A stretch of 16,583 bases of DNA from Basidiobolus heterosporus B8920 (taxonomy: Eukaryota; Basidiobolomycota; Basidiobolomycetes; Basidiobolales; Basidiobolaceae). Both the position numbers and the translations under genes were made by a program. Below are positions 1 to 8,980 of this stretch, piece by piece. The notes below the pieces were generated by a model. It was not told the origin of the DNA and searched no databases. It worked only from the letters and a program-made list of their open reading frames with translations. Each line of letters opens with the position of its first letter. The stretch's first letter is position 1. Where the stretch lies: contig JNET01030569.1 in assembly GCA_000697455.1 (NCBI GenBank), positions 1-16,583 of the forward strand, given 5' to 3'.

Positions 1-289
1 CAAAAGTACGTTTCGAACAAAACATTCAAGGGATCATTCTTGACCTAGATTAACCGTTGAGTATTTACCCGTAGCTGTTCAGTACCTGCAGCACTTGAAG
101 AACATCCAGATCGCTTTGATCGCCCAGCTTGAGCATATGGGTGCGGAGAATGAACGCCTTAAACAGTACGTGATAAGTTGGTATGTAATTCGGGTTTGTG
201 TACCCCCTACTAATTGTTGGCGTATTAGGTTTTGCGACGCGGCCATTCAAAAGCAAAGCTTGGAGAAAGTATATTCGATCGGGCTCTGA
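1..289 (+). CDS. 3' end of a probable bHLH-leucine-zipper transcription factor (partial)
   Basis: Only the last exons lie in the window. I read exons at about 1-5, 83-165 and 229-289. Introns are 6-82 (GTACGT...CAG) and 166-228 (GTACGT...TACTAAT...TAG), and the stop is TGA at 287-289. The visible 46 or so residues start YLQHLK, which resembles the end of helix 2 of a bHLH domain. A heptad-like stretch with AQLEHMGAENERLKQ follows, typical of a leucine zipper or coiled coil, and then a short tail ending YSIGL. Both introns share the donor hexamer and stay in frame, so this looks like real coding sequence. A bHLH-zip protein would dimerise and bind E-box DNA in the nucleus. The basic region and helix 1 would lie upstream, outside the window, so the family call is an inference. 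Another coiled-coil protein is possible. Confidence 0.45.
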
Positions 290-649
290 AATATTCATCC
301 TCCATCCTATTACTTTGGATCCATGAAATCCCATGAAATCCCTCTTACAACACCATTAGACAAGCCACCTCATTCAACCCTGCATATCATCTCGACCAAC
401 ACCTGACATCAGTTTCAATATGATTATTTTGGATATTTCTCTAGTGTATCTTGGTAGGTTCAGCTCCATTTCTCTCCCATTTTTTGGTCACCTCAGACAC
501 CATGAATAAACAAGTGAAAAGAAAACCGCCGATCCTTAGACAAAAGTGGGCTTTATATACATAAAATGTTCGATTAATAAAAGAACATGTGAGAGTGCGG
601 GGTTTTGCCTAACATCAATGCTATGATTTACAAGAGCAAGTGGTGGTAT
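290..649. other. Intergenic region between two converging genes
   Basis: No gene is visible here. A 10-bp unit, CCATGAAATC, occurs twice in tandem at 321-340. AATAAA at 576-581 could be a plus-strand polyadenylation signal for the upstream gene, though it lies almost 290 nt past its stop. No clear minus-strand AATAAA serves the carrier gene that ends at 650. Confidence 0.5.
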
Positions 650-1881
650 CTAAAGTTTAGCAAGACCATCTGCAATCACTTCATACGTTAGAATGGTTAA
701 GGCACTGGCCGGGATGGTACGCAAAAGATTGGTTGGCATTCCTTTGTAAAATGCGGACCACCCCTCTTCCCGATAGATTGTAGAGATGGTATGTCGAATT
801 CCGGCGTACCGAAATGGCCGGGTCGTTTGATTTTGTAAACGAGTTCGAATAACCTCGTGTGGATAGGTGGCGATACTTGCTGCCATCTTGGAGGTGGCAG
901 AAGCAATCAGAATCGATGAGGTAGGGAGGGTTTCTCCGTCGGTTTCTGAAAACGGATAGTGTGTTAAACCATTTGTAACGAATGATATATGCTTGGTTAG
1001 TTACTTAGGTATATCTTCAACTGTTCATACAAAGGGAACTGAACAGCTACATGCAGCAGACCGAAGAGACTAGGCACGAGGCCTTTGTAAAATCCGCGAA
1101 CCCCCTCCTCCAGCCAGATGGTCTTGAAAGCGTCAGGAGTGTTTTTGTAATTGTATGACGTAGTAGAGGATTGAGTCTGCGATTAATATCGGTTGCATTA
1201 GATATGTGGTGACTAAACAAACCCAACACTAAATACAATACCATGAACCGGGTTTTGATCACCCACAAAGGGTTGGTTGCCGTTGAACTAACCGCACCAG
1301 CTCCCATGGCAGAGAGCATAAATACTAGGGGATTGGCGTCACCAACTTCCAAGAAGAAGTAGATTAGCATTTACCAGTTAGTTGAAGCGAAAAGAGTAAG
1401 CCAGACTAACTTGTACCAGGGAGTGCTTGCTTTAGATAGTCATACACGGTGAAATAGATGGCCCACGTTGGTAGATAGCCGTATATTGTAGGTCCTAGGC
1501 CTCGATACCAACCACGAATCCCGTGTTCTCTCCATATTCTGCTTAGGGTACCTGACAGCAGTTAATTAATCAAATATCAATAACGCTAAATTCCAAAACC
1601 ATTTAGAATTTTTATAAATTCACACATATGCATGGATACTCACTAAAGGTTCCTCGATAATGTCCCATATCATAGCGGCCCTGATTCTGCAGTTTAGTTT
1701 TTACAACATCTAGTGGACAAGTTACAATCGAGGCTACACAGCCTGCTCCGGCACCTGCTAATGAGTTTCTAAGATTATCTGAATGCCTGAAAGTCAAAAG
1801 CGTTCGGTGAGCAAAGTGACCATAACAAAGAACTTTATAAACCTACCTCAGCTTATCGCGAACCTTTTCGAAAGGACTCAT
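650..1881 (-). CDS. YIA6: Mitochondrial carrier, probable NAD+ transporter (YIA6/YEA6 type)
   Basis: Six exons, in transcript order 1881-1847, 1786-1644, 1551-1411, 1345-1242, 1176-1005 and 945-650, join in frame to 891 nt (296 aa), the usual carrier length. Introns have GTAGGT, GTGAGT, GTTAGT, GTATTG and GTAACT donors. The threefold carrier repeat is complete: PLDVVK at residues 36-41, PLWVIK at 132-137 and PHEVIR at 227-232. Each signature is followed by the matrix-helix G-Y-x-G type motif (for example RGLGPTIYG and YKGLVPSLFG). The segments GYLPTWAIYFTVYD, LFGLLHVAVQFPLYE and NLLRTIPASALT resemble yeast YIA6/YEA6 and plant NDT NAD+ carriers. They fit less well with folate (SLC25A32) or pyrimidine (RIM2) carriers. 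Such proteins sit in the inner mitochondrial membrane and bring cytosolic NAD+ into the matrix. The start is the first ATG, giving MSPFEKVRDK. Substrate is inferred from similarity; family membership is very secure. Confidence 0.85.
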
Positions 1882-2309
1882 TCAAAAATACTTCCTGATA
1901 TTCTATGACTGATGGTATACCTTAACTCCAAGTTTCTGAGAAGCTTTTCAAAGTAGCCGTGTCTTTTCAAACCTGAGTTGGACTATTATGAGGTGGGGTG
2001 AATGATTGTGGATTAGCTTGAACTCTGTTGTCCTTTTTGGGGATCATTTACTGGTGATTTCAAATAGAAAGAATAGCAAGTTTTTTAACAAGATTCATGC
2101 AAAATAGTCATGAAAATAGAGATATTTCTAAGATTGCCATGAATAAGATGTAGAGTATGAATTAGCTAATTTAACTGATCTCAATACGTTTATTCATCAA
2201 CGATTAATAGGCATAAGAGACTAAACAAAACATAACGAATTGGCATGCATGTTCCAGTACGATATGAAAAAGTGTTCTTGGCGACAGATGCTGAGAATGC
2301 CCAAAGCAT
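1882..2309. other. Intergenic region between carrier and RPS18 (both minus strand)
   Basis: No ORF of merit. On the minus strand AATAAA (plus TTTATT at 2189-2194) lies about 115 nt past the RPS18 stop and is a plausible polyadenylation signal. The remainder should hold the carrier promoter; I see no strong TATA box. Confidence 0.45.
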
Positions 2310-3011
2310 TTAATCTAAACGGATATTGCGTTAGTACGATCAACCATACACCGAAATACATCGTATCAACACTTACTCTTCTTCTTGGAGACACCAACGG
2401 TTCTTCCTCTGCGTCCAGTAGTCTTAGTATGTTGGCCACGAACACGGAGACCCCAGTAGTGACGAAGACCACGGTGAGCACGGATCTTCTTCATACGTTC
2501 CAAATCTTCACGGAACTTGTTATCAAGACCGTTAGCCAAAACTTGGGTGTACTTGCCGTCAACAATGTCCTTTTGTCTGTTGAGGAACCACTTAGGGATC
2601 TTGTATTGAAGTGGGTTTTGAATAATGGTGACGATACGTTCCAATTCTTCGTTGGTCAATTCACCGGCACGCTTGGTGAGGTCGATATCGGCCTTCTTGC
2701 AAACCATGGTGGAGTAACGTCTACCAACACCCTTGATAGAAGTCAAGGCAAAGACAACCTTGGTTCTACCGTCAATGTTGGTATTGAGGAGACGAAGAAT
2801 GTGTTGGAATTGGTTCTTATCAGGGACGACGAGAGACTAAACAATCAAGTGACAATTGGATTAGCGAAGGTATAGCTAGTGTGGGGAGAACACATCATTC
2901 AAACTGGTGTTATCCATCCATCTAACGAGGGTTTTACTAATATCCGTGATTTTCATTCCATTCTTTTCGGTTTGAAGGGACTTTGTGTATCTTAGTAGAA
3001 ATTCTTACCAT
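2310..3011 (-). CDS. RPS18: 40S ribosomal protein S18 (uS13)
   Basis: Three coding exons: the ATG alone at 3011-3009, the main exon at 2836-2377, and a last exon whose coding part is only 5 nt (2314-2310, AT plus the TAA stop). Introns are 3008-2837 (GTAAGA...TTTAG) and 2376-2315 (GTAAGT...TACTAAC...TTTAG). The product is 155 aa, the normal S18 length, starting [19 protein letters not shown] and ending GVSKKKN. The core is unmistakable, with [21 protein letters not shown], VPx-like [11 protein letters not shown] and the basic tail [21 protein letters not shown]18 sits in the head of the small subunit near the A and P sites. The gene is divergent from RPS19. Splitting the start codon from the body matches the yeast habit of placing RP introns at the extreme 5' end. 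Retention of the last intron would give the tail KKKSKC instead of KKKN. Confidence 0.95.
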
Positions 3012-3174
3012 CTTGAACGTCTGCAGCACCAAGTGGAAAAGGAGGTGTATATTTGTTTAAGTCATCAGTTTTATTCAACCGTTTGTCCCATTGCTCTCCC
3101 GCGTTGATTGATTTTAGCCCCGGGCTCGGGTCCAGGCGGGAATGATTTCATGTTATTTGGTAATCAAGAATTCT

Positions 3175-3279
3175 CAGTTTCTCAATCTAAGCAGCATTTT
3201 AAGTAATTTCAGTTTCTCAATCTAAGCAGCATTTTAAGTAATTTCAGTTTCTCAATCTAAGCAACATTTTAAGTAATTT
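3175..3279. repeat. Three tandem 35-bp repeats in the RP promoter
   Basis: Units start at 3175, 3210 and 3245. The first two are identical and the third differs by one base (GCAGC to GCAAC). Each unit contains TTTCTCAATCTAAGC followed by ATTTTAAGTAATTT. The array ends just 3 bp before TATAAAA at 3283. Likely a multiplied transcription-factor site or a simple slippage product. Confidence 0.9.
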
Positions 3280-3435
3280 TCTTATAAAAGGAAACCAGAT
3301 AGTAAGAGTAGTCGGTGGTCAAACATCAAGAATAGTAAATCAAAAGTAAGAAGGATTTGTTTGCGTCGAGTCATGTGATCTGGATGGGTTATTCTCCGCC
3401 AATCATACTGGATGAGGGAATTTTTTCGCTTAGAG

Positions 3436-3478
3436 TATAAGGAGAGTTGGTGGATTAGCAGGTCTTTCTCTTTCCCCC
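3436..3478 (+). promoter_or_regulatory. Candidate RPS19 core promoter: TATA-like box and pyrimidine tract
   Basis: TATAAG at 3436-3441 lies about 25 nt before an unbroken pyrimidine run, TCTTTCTCTTTCCCCC (3463-3478). That spacing would put the transcript start at a C followed by pyrimidines, like the 5' TOP motif of ribosomal protein mRNAs. The first 5' UTR exon would then run from about 3464 to 3497. No transcript data are available to me. Confidence 0.45.
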
Positions 3479-3497
3479 AACAAGGACAACAATAAAG

Positions 3498-3575
3498 GTC
3501 AGTGGATGAATTTCATCAACAGTGGATTTTGGACTGAACGAATGGATTCACTAACCGTTGACTTCTCCTATTTAG
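3498..3575 (+). other. Probable 5' UTR intron of RPS19, acceptor abutting the ATG
   Basis: The donor AAAG|GTCAGT at 3498, the branch-like CACTAACC near 3548 and the acceptor CTATTTAG ending at 3575 form a 78-nt intron. Its last base touches the A of the RPS19 start codon. The sequence signals are typical of the introns in neighbouring genes. Confidence 0.65.
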
Positions 3576-4007
3576 ATGGCTGGTGGTATCACTGTAAAGG
3601 ACGTCAACGCTCACGAGTTCATTAAGGCCTACGCCGCTCATTTGAAGCGCAGTGGTAAGCTTGAGATCCCTAAGTGGGTTGATCTTGCCAAAACTGCCAC
3701 CTACAAGGAATTGGGTCCCTACAACCAAGACTGGTTCTATGTTAGAGCTGCCTCCATTGCTCGTCACGTCTACCTCCACAAGAGTGTTGGTGTTGGTCAC
3801 TTGAGACGTCTCCACGGTGGTCGCAAGAACCGTGGTACCAAACCTTCTCATCACGCTGATGGTTCCGGCTCTGTTAACCGTAAGGCTCTTCAAGCTCTTG
3901 AGAAGCTTGGTATTGTCGAGCAAAACGCTACTGGTGGTCGTAGACTTACCGTCGATGGTCAACGTGATCTTGATCGTATTAGCTCCCAAGTCGCCAAGAG
4001 AGCTTAA
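3576..4007 (+). CDS. RPS19: 40S ribosomal protein S19 (eS19)
   Basis: A single coding exon of 143 aa, full length for S19. Family landmarks are in order: [20 protein letters not shown] at residues 3-22, [38 protein letters not shown] and [10 protein letters not shown]. These are followed by [15 protein letters not shown] and the C-terminal [21 protein letters not shown]19 is a eukaryote/archaeal protein of the small-subunit head, needed for late 18S rRNA processing. Codon use is strongly biased (CGT, GGT, AAG), as expected for a highly expressed gene. It reads away from RPS18 and shares its promoter region. The long minus-strand open frame across it is antisense shadow. Confidence 0.96.
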   Translation: MAGGITVKDVNAHEFIKAYAAHLKRSGKLEIPKWVDLAKTATYKELGPYNQDWFYVRAASIARHVYLHKSVGVGHLRRLHGGRKNRGTKPSHHADGSGSVNRKALQALEKLGIVEQNATGGRRLTVDGQRDLDRISSQVAKRA

Positions 4008-4315
4008 ACATCCCGATCTCTCACCTCTTAGATTAAGAAAATCGAACAATCGTTCTGACGAAATAAACGAAGCTTAAATTCATCTGTTACGTGTTACCTT
4101 TCATCCATCACTAGTGGTGTATTTCTATTGATGCCTTTTCTTGATTCGTGTATTTACCAATGTCTATATGTGTACATGCTTATTCAACTAAGTGTACATT
4201 GAGAATCATGGCATTGGGTAATAACGGTGGCAATCTAATTTCATTTTGATTAGTGGATGCGGAAGGTAAAATATATATATGTCCTGGTTAGCCATCTTGA
4301 AGCACTACCTTCAAT
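4008..4315 (+). promoter_or_regulatory. RPS19 3' region and ALG6 promoter
   Basis: AATAAA at 4062-4067, 55 nt past the RPS19 stop, is a good polyadenylation signal. An alternating TA run (ATATATATAT, 4271-4280) lies 36 nt before the ALG6 ATG and is a candidate TATA element. Nothing else was recognised. Confidence 0.55.
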
Positions 4316-6334
4316 ATGAGCGTAGTACACTCTTCACCTTCCTTGAGGTGGTTTCAATTTCTTGATGGACAAGGTTTACGCTACTTGGGCCTTTTCAGTA
4401 CACTGGTTTTTGCTTTCTATCTACGCTGGACGGTTGGTTTAAATCCTTACTCCGGTATTTGTTCTTCTTAAATTGAGATCTTCGATATTTCTGATTATTG
4501 ACGACTTTGCAACCGCCTTATTTTCCTTGCCGAAAACTATACTTCATGAAGGTCACGCTACTCCTCCTCTATATGGAGATTATGAAGCGCAACGACATTG
4601 GATGGAAATTACGCTTCATTTACCCATCTCAAACTGGTATCGATATGATCTTCAGTACTGGGGATTAGACTATCCTCCACTCACTGCCTACGTAAGCTGG
4701 ATATGTGGATATGTGTAAGTATTTTTACCATATAAAATATGGATCTAAGGTTATACTCATTTCTTCGACTTTCTTCAGAGGCCAGTACTTTAGCCCAGAA
4801 TGGTTCTTGTTAGACACTTCACGTGGTTATGAATCAAGCGAAAGTAAACTTTACATGCGTGCTACGGTAATCTTCTTTGAATACCTAATCTATATCCCGG
4901 CCATGATATTTTTCTTCAAGTATTGGGCCAAAAACGTAAACTGGTGCGCTAAGGTAAGTCAAATCTCCCACTAAACGCTGAACTCTATACGAACATAATC
5001 CTATTTACTCAATATTCAGAATACTGGGTTGTTGTTAGTATTATTACAACCAGCTTTGATCTTGATTGACAATGGGCACTTTCAGTATCCTTTTCTTCGA
5101 CCTTTGAGCTATACATATATAGGCATTTTAGTTGTAAGATTCCTTAACTCTCGGGAAACTAGATATAATTCGATTATGCTTGGATTAACTGCTTGGGCTA
5201 TCGGTTGTTTCCTATGCGACTTGGATGTTGTTGGTAGCATTATGTTCTGTTTGGCTTTAAGTTTCAAACAAATGGCCCTCTATTATGCGTTACCGATTTT
5301 CGCGTATCTGCTTGGAAAATGCATCAAAAGAAGAGCGGAAGGGTAGTTTATTATTATTGATATCACTGATAGAAATGTAGTTCATTTTATTTTATCAAGG
5401 GTCTATCTTTTGGTTAAGCTTGGGATTACCGTGGTGTTAACATTCGGTGTCTGTTTCGCCCCTTTTCTTACATCTTCGAGTGACATACTTCAAGTTATTC
5501 ACCGCGTATTTCCGGTTGCTAGAGGTCTTTACGAAGATAAAGTGGCTAATATCTGGTGTGCACTTAGCATATTCGTTAAGCTTCGGTCATTGTTCAGCCT
5601 TGATCGACTGGTTCAAATCAGGTATAGATACATCATGTGACATCACCTATCATGAATTAACCCTTTGCTTTTAGTGCACTTTCTACGTTGATGTTCTCAG
5701 CGCCTTCATTTATCAACCTGTTGATGAACCCCGGAAAAAAGCGATTGATTTATTCTCTGTGCATCGTTTCCCTTTCGTTTTTTCTGTTTTCTTTTCAAGT
5801 CCACGAGAAGACCATTCTCTTACCGATGCTGCCCATTAGTATGTTGATTCTCGAAGAGCCAGTAGTGGTCCCTTGGTTCATCAATGTTGCCACTTTTAGG
5901 TAAGGAAGAAGGAGCAAACAAATATCTACCAGAAAATAATCTAATCATATTATATAACAATTAGTATGTTCCCACTACTCAAACGGGATGGATTAACGAT
6001 ACCATACTTCGTTACACTTAGCTTGTGGAATTGGCTGGGTAATTTTATTGAGCAGCCAAAGAAGCATATCCTAGTTCTGGTCTTGGTAAGCAATCGTTTG
6101 ATATGAAGAATACATTGAATTTCTAATGAACTTGAACAATGTGTCTAGTCGAGCTACATATTGATGCTGGCAATCCATGCTTCGGAGATCTTGATCGTTC
6201 CTCCAGCTAAATACCCGGATTTGTTTACAATGCTGAATGTTATCTATTCTTGTGGAATGTTCACTATTTTCTATATTTACTTGAATTACAGACAACTCAC
6301 AATGTCTACAAAATCCAAAAAGAAAACCCAATGA
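4316..6334 (+). CDS. ALG6: Dolichyl-P-Glc:Man9GlcNAc2-PP-dolichol alpha-1,3-glucosyltransferase
   Basis: Nine exons (4316-4454, 4552-4714, 4779-4953, 5020-5084, 5163-5342, 5400-5621, 5675-5899, 5965-6085, 6149-6334) join to 1476 nt, 491 aa, close to the usual ALG6 size. The enzyme adds the first glucose to the lipid-linked oligosaccharide in the ER lumen. Signatures: [14 protein letters not shown] at residues 54-67, which separates ALG6 from ALG8 and holds the luminal-loop Asp (D56) treated as catalytic in the yeast enzyme; [46 protein letters not shown]; and [15 protein letters not shown]. Many hydrophobic segments fit a GT-C membrane enzyme. The C-terminus ends KKTQ, a canonical KKxx ER-retrieval signal. 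The intron at 5085-5162 is 78 nt with no stop in frame, but removing it restores the family motif FQYNS. The gene converges on the M20 peptidase with 173 nt between stops. Confidence 0.95.
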
Positions 6335-6507
6335 ATGCTGAGTTTGATAGCAATATCTATTCGGGAAGATGGGCAAGACGCAGAGTTGCTTAGAAACTAC
6401 TATATGAATTCCAATATTTATAAAAATATGCTATCCATGTTGTTATCAACTTGAGACTACTCTGAATCCTGATGCTCTCAAATTCTTCATAGGGATCAGT
6501 GCGTTAT

Positions 6508-8141
6508 TTAAGGTTTCAACAGCTCAACGATCAGCTTTTTGTAAAGACTAGTTGCTGTGATCAAATCTTGTTTTGTAATATATTCGTTGGGCGTGTGTGC
6601 AACAAGAATAGAGCCTAGTAGAACACACTTAAAACCTATGCGCTCCTATATATTTCACTCGAGCATCCTATAGTGTCACATACCTGGCCCTAACAAAAAT
6701 TTCTTCTTCGCTTTACCTTCGTAGCAACTATAATCTACAGAGATTTCGGATTAGACGCCGTGTTTGATTTAGCAAAATATAGTTCACTCATACCGGTGCC
6801 ATATTTAGCCACCATGGTTTCAAAGCCATCCACGGTATCAAGAAGTACAATTTCTTTGGCACTCGTCAATTTCAATGTAATTCCCAACGGGTTTCCAACT
6901 GCTTTCTGAATCGCCTCCCACACTTCCGAAGTGTTAGTAGCAATTCTGACGCCGGCAGTTAAATTCGCTGATGCTGGCACTACATTTGCTGCTACACCTC
7001 CTTGAATCAGGCCAATACTCAAAGTATTGATACCTAAAATTGGGTGTGATCCGGGAAGTACCTAAGCAAATGGCTGTTTGTTAGTGAATCGCCTTGCTGG
7101 TTGCCTTTCCTTTAATCCAGCGAAGATCATACAATATTGCTTAACACACTCGCGACATTAACCAACTGAGTAATGGCTGATCTTCCAAGCTCAGGGTAAC
7201 CGGAGTGAGCAGCAATTCCTATTTTAAGTTCATATCAATCGGGCACAGAAGTATCACTACAAATGTCAATCTCAGGCTAACCTTCACTTATGACGCTAAA
7301 GCCCAGTCTTCCCTTATGCCCTAATGCAAGTTTGTTTTCTGTGGGTTCCCCTATAATAAATGCTTCTGGAGTAAGGGGAAGCTGCAAATTATAGCACATG
7401 TCATTTAGTTGGTTAGTTGTTTGTTTAGAATCTACGAATAAACACCTCTTACCTCGTTTGCCTTCGTCATTCCAATACAGTTTGCCTCTTCTCCAACAAC
7501 ATACAGCAAACTTAAGAATTTTAGTTCAAACAACGAAAAAATTAAATAGGGTGCAGCTATATTCGGCGTGCTTTACCCAACATCGTTAACTGTATCTGGT
7601 GATTCTTTTTGAAGTTCAAGAATTGCAGTAATTTGTGAAGCAATAGAACCTTTTGCATCGTTTGTACCGCGACCATAGATCTTATCTCCTTTGATTTCAT
7701 AGGGAATATAAGGAGGAACTATTGAGATCAGCAGTGACGTTTGACCAATTGATGCAAGGAAAGAGCAAGTAGAAAGAATCAATTAGTTTTCTATAGGTCA
7801 ATTGAGCGAATAGAAACCGAACATCCACCTGTATCCATGTGACTGTTTATTATCACTTTTGGATTTCTATTTCCAGTATGCGCAAAGATGTTGAATCTTG
7901 GTGTTTCATCATTCGTTTCATTTATCCTCTGTTTCTCTACAGTCCAGCCATGGCTCTGTAAGTAGGAAATTAAGAAATCCCCCACTTGAGCTTCATTGCC
8001 TACGGTTGACTCAATATCAACCAGTTGCTTGTGGAGACTGAAAAGTTGTTCGTATTCACTCTCGTCAAGACCCTCTTGAGCATCTAAACGGGGAATCGCG
8101 AGGATTAGAGTAAGCCAAGTGAATAAGTGCCTCAGATACAT
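6508..8141 (-). CDS. Secreted M20-family metallopeptidase (fungal carboxypeptidase/deacetylase-like)
   Basis: Eight exons in transcript order (8141-7829, 7718-7577, 7510-7453, 7381-7282, 7218-7133, 7061-6794, 6734-6684, 6614-6508) give 374 aa. The start at 8141 is the only ATG; 20 more codons are open upstream but begin with TTG. Residues 1-20 (MYLRH, then the hydrophobic LFTWLTLILAI) form a clear signal peptide with probable cleavage near LDAQ. M20 di-zinc residues are all present: SHMDT (H101, catalytic D103), NDAKG (bridging D125), VGEEA (base E159 and ligand E160), GEPTE (E183) and VAHTP (H346). HSGYPELGRSAI starts the dimerisation (lid) domain. Members hydrolyse peptide or N-acyl amino acid bonds. 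The exact substrate cannot be read from sequence, though fungal homologues of this layout are secreted or vacuolar. Confidence 0.88.
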
Positions 8142-8980
8142 ATGTGCAGAAATAGAAAGTTTGGAGATGCTAGAAGTAGTCAAACGTAACAATGATACCA
8201 AACTCTGGGATTATCGATTTATATATCCTTTCTGAATCCCTCAACATACGAGTGACGTGATCGCCTCAGCATGACTCACCCTAAGTGTGACAATATTGAA
8301 GGAGGAAGAGCAGATATGTGTGTATATGAAATGGGACCTAGTAAAACAGAAACAATGACTTTGATACGAAGTAATTCTATTTTATCGAAGGGAGTATCGA
8401 TACAAGCATTCATTAACCCTAAGAGCTACCTGCTGACTGCTGTTGTTGCTTAGTAAGATCCCCATTTTCTACTACAATGGGAGACTGTCTAGAAATGCTT
8501 AGTGTATTTGCAGAACAGTTATTTACTTAGCTCCCACAATGAATCAACTAGATTGCCTTATTGAAGATCCTAGCACACATCCAAGCTAACCCTTCCGTTA
8601 TTTGTTAGAATTTCAATATAATATAATTCTTCAAACTGTATGATTGGTAGAAATTTATTCCTTGATGATTCGACTTATCGGAAAGGAACTGCTCTTTTGG
8701 TTAATCTTCAGAAACCGCTTCTTATATTCCCTGGTAGTATAAATTATTTATTAGCATATAGCCTTAGCCTCCAAAGCCCCATCAAATTACTACGATAAAA
8801 AGCAGTCAAAGCAATCAATTTGTCGATATTTCTAGGGCGGATTTGTTTCAGTTTACGATATACTCCTTATCGTTTGCTCTATCGCTACTGACTTTAGAGA
8901 CTCCTTTAATACACAAAAGACAACATATACACACTGTATTACCTTCTCTCATACTCGAAAACATTAATTTGAAGTTGAGT
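8142..8980. promoter_or_regulatory. Divergent promoter region, M20 peptidase and SAMHD1-like gene
   Basis: Gene-free by my reading. On the minus strand TATATAAAT (plus 8217-8225) lies about 76-84 nt before the peptidase ATG and is its likely TATA box. On the plus strand TATAAAT at 8738-8744 is the best TATA candidate for the HD gene, about 240 nt before its ATG. A 60-codon open stretch at 8271-8453 resembles nothing I know and has no splice or family support. Confidence 0.5.

Larger units (their letters stand above)
3012..3497. promoter_or_regulatory. Divergent RPS18/RPS19 promoter region
   Basis: A gene-free stretch between two head-to-head ribosomal protein genes, so it should drive both. 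From left to right it holds a pyrimidine tract on the minus strand (GGAAAAGGAGG on plus, 3035-3045) with a TATA-like ATAAAA about 25 nt further upstream (around 3069-3075). Next are a GC-rich patch with CCCCGGGCTCGGG near 3119-3131, a 3 x 35-bp repeat array, TATAAAA at 3283-3289, and an octamer TCATGTGA near 3371. Last come a second TATA-like box and a pyrimidine tract close to the RPS19 transcript start. Function is inferred from gene orientation. Confidence 0.6.

Noticed and set aside
650-1881. Folate (SLC25A32) or pyrimidine (RIM2) carrier
   Set aside because: The GYLPTWAIYF, LLHVAVQFPLYE and NLLRTIPASA segments fit NAD+ carriers better. The alternative is not fully excluded.
2240-2875. 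211-codon plus-strand open frame
   Set aside because: It is antisense to RPS18, whose minus-strand frame has unmistakable family sequence and codon bias; the plus frame resembles nothing.
3516-4049. 177-codon minus-strand open frame
   Set aside because: Antisense shadow of the biased RPS19 coding exon, with Leu/Val/Thr/Ser-rich content and no motif.
4316-6334. ALG8 instead of ALG6
   Set aside because: The first luminal loop reads [14 protein letters not shown], the ALG6 form.
8142-8201. Twenty extra N-terminal codons for the M20 peptidase
   Set aside because: The open frame continues upstream but its first codon is TTG. The ATG at 8141 gives a clean signal peptide and lies about 80 nt after a TATA-like box.
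8271-8453. Possible 60-aa gene between the M20 and HD genes
   Set aside because: Short, no splice or family support, and it lies in what should be promoter DNA.
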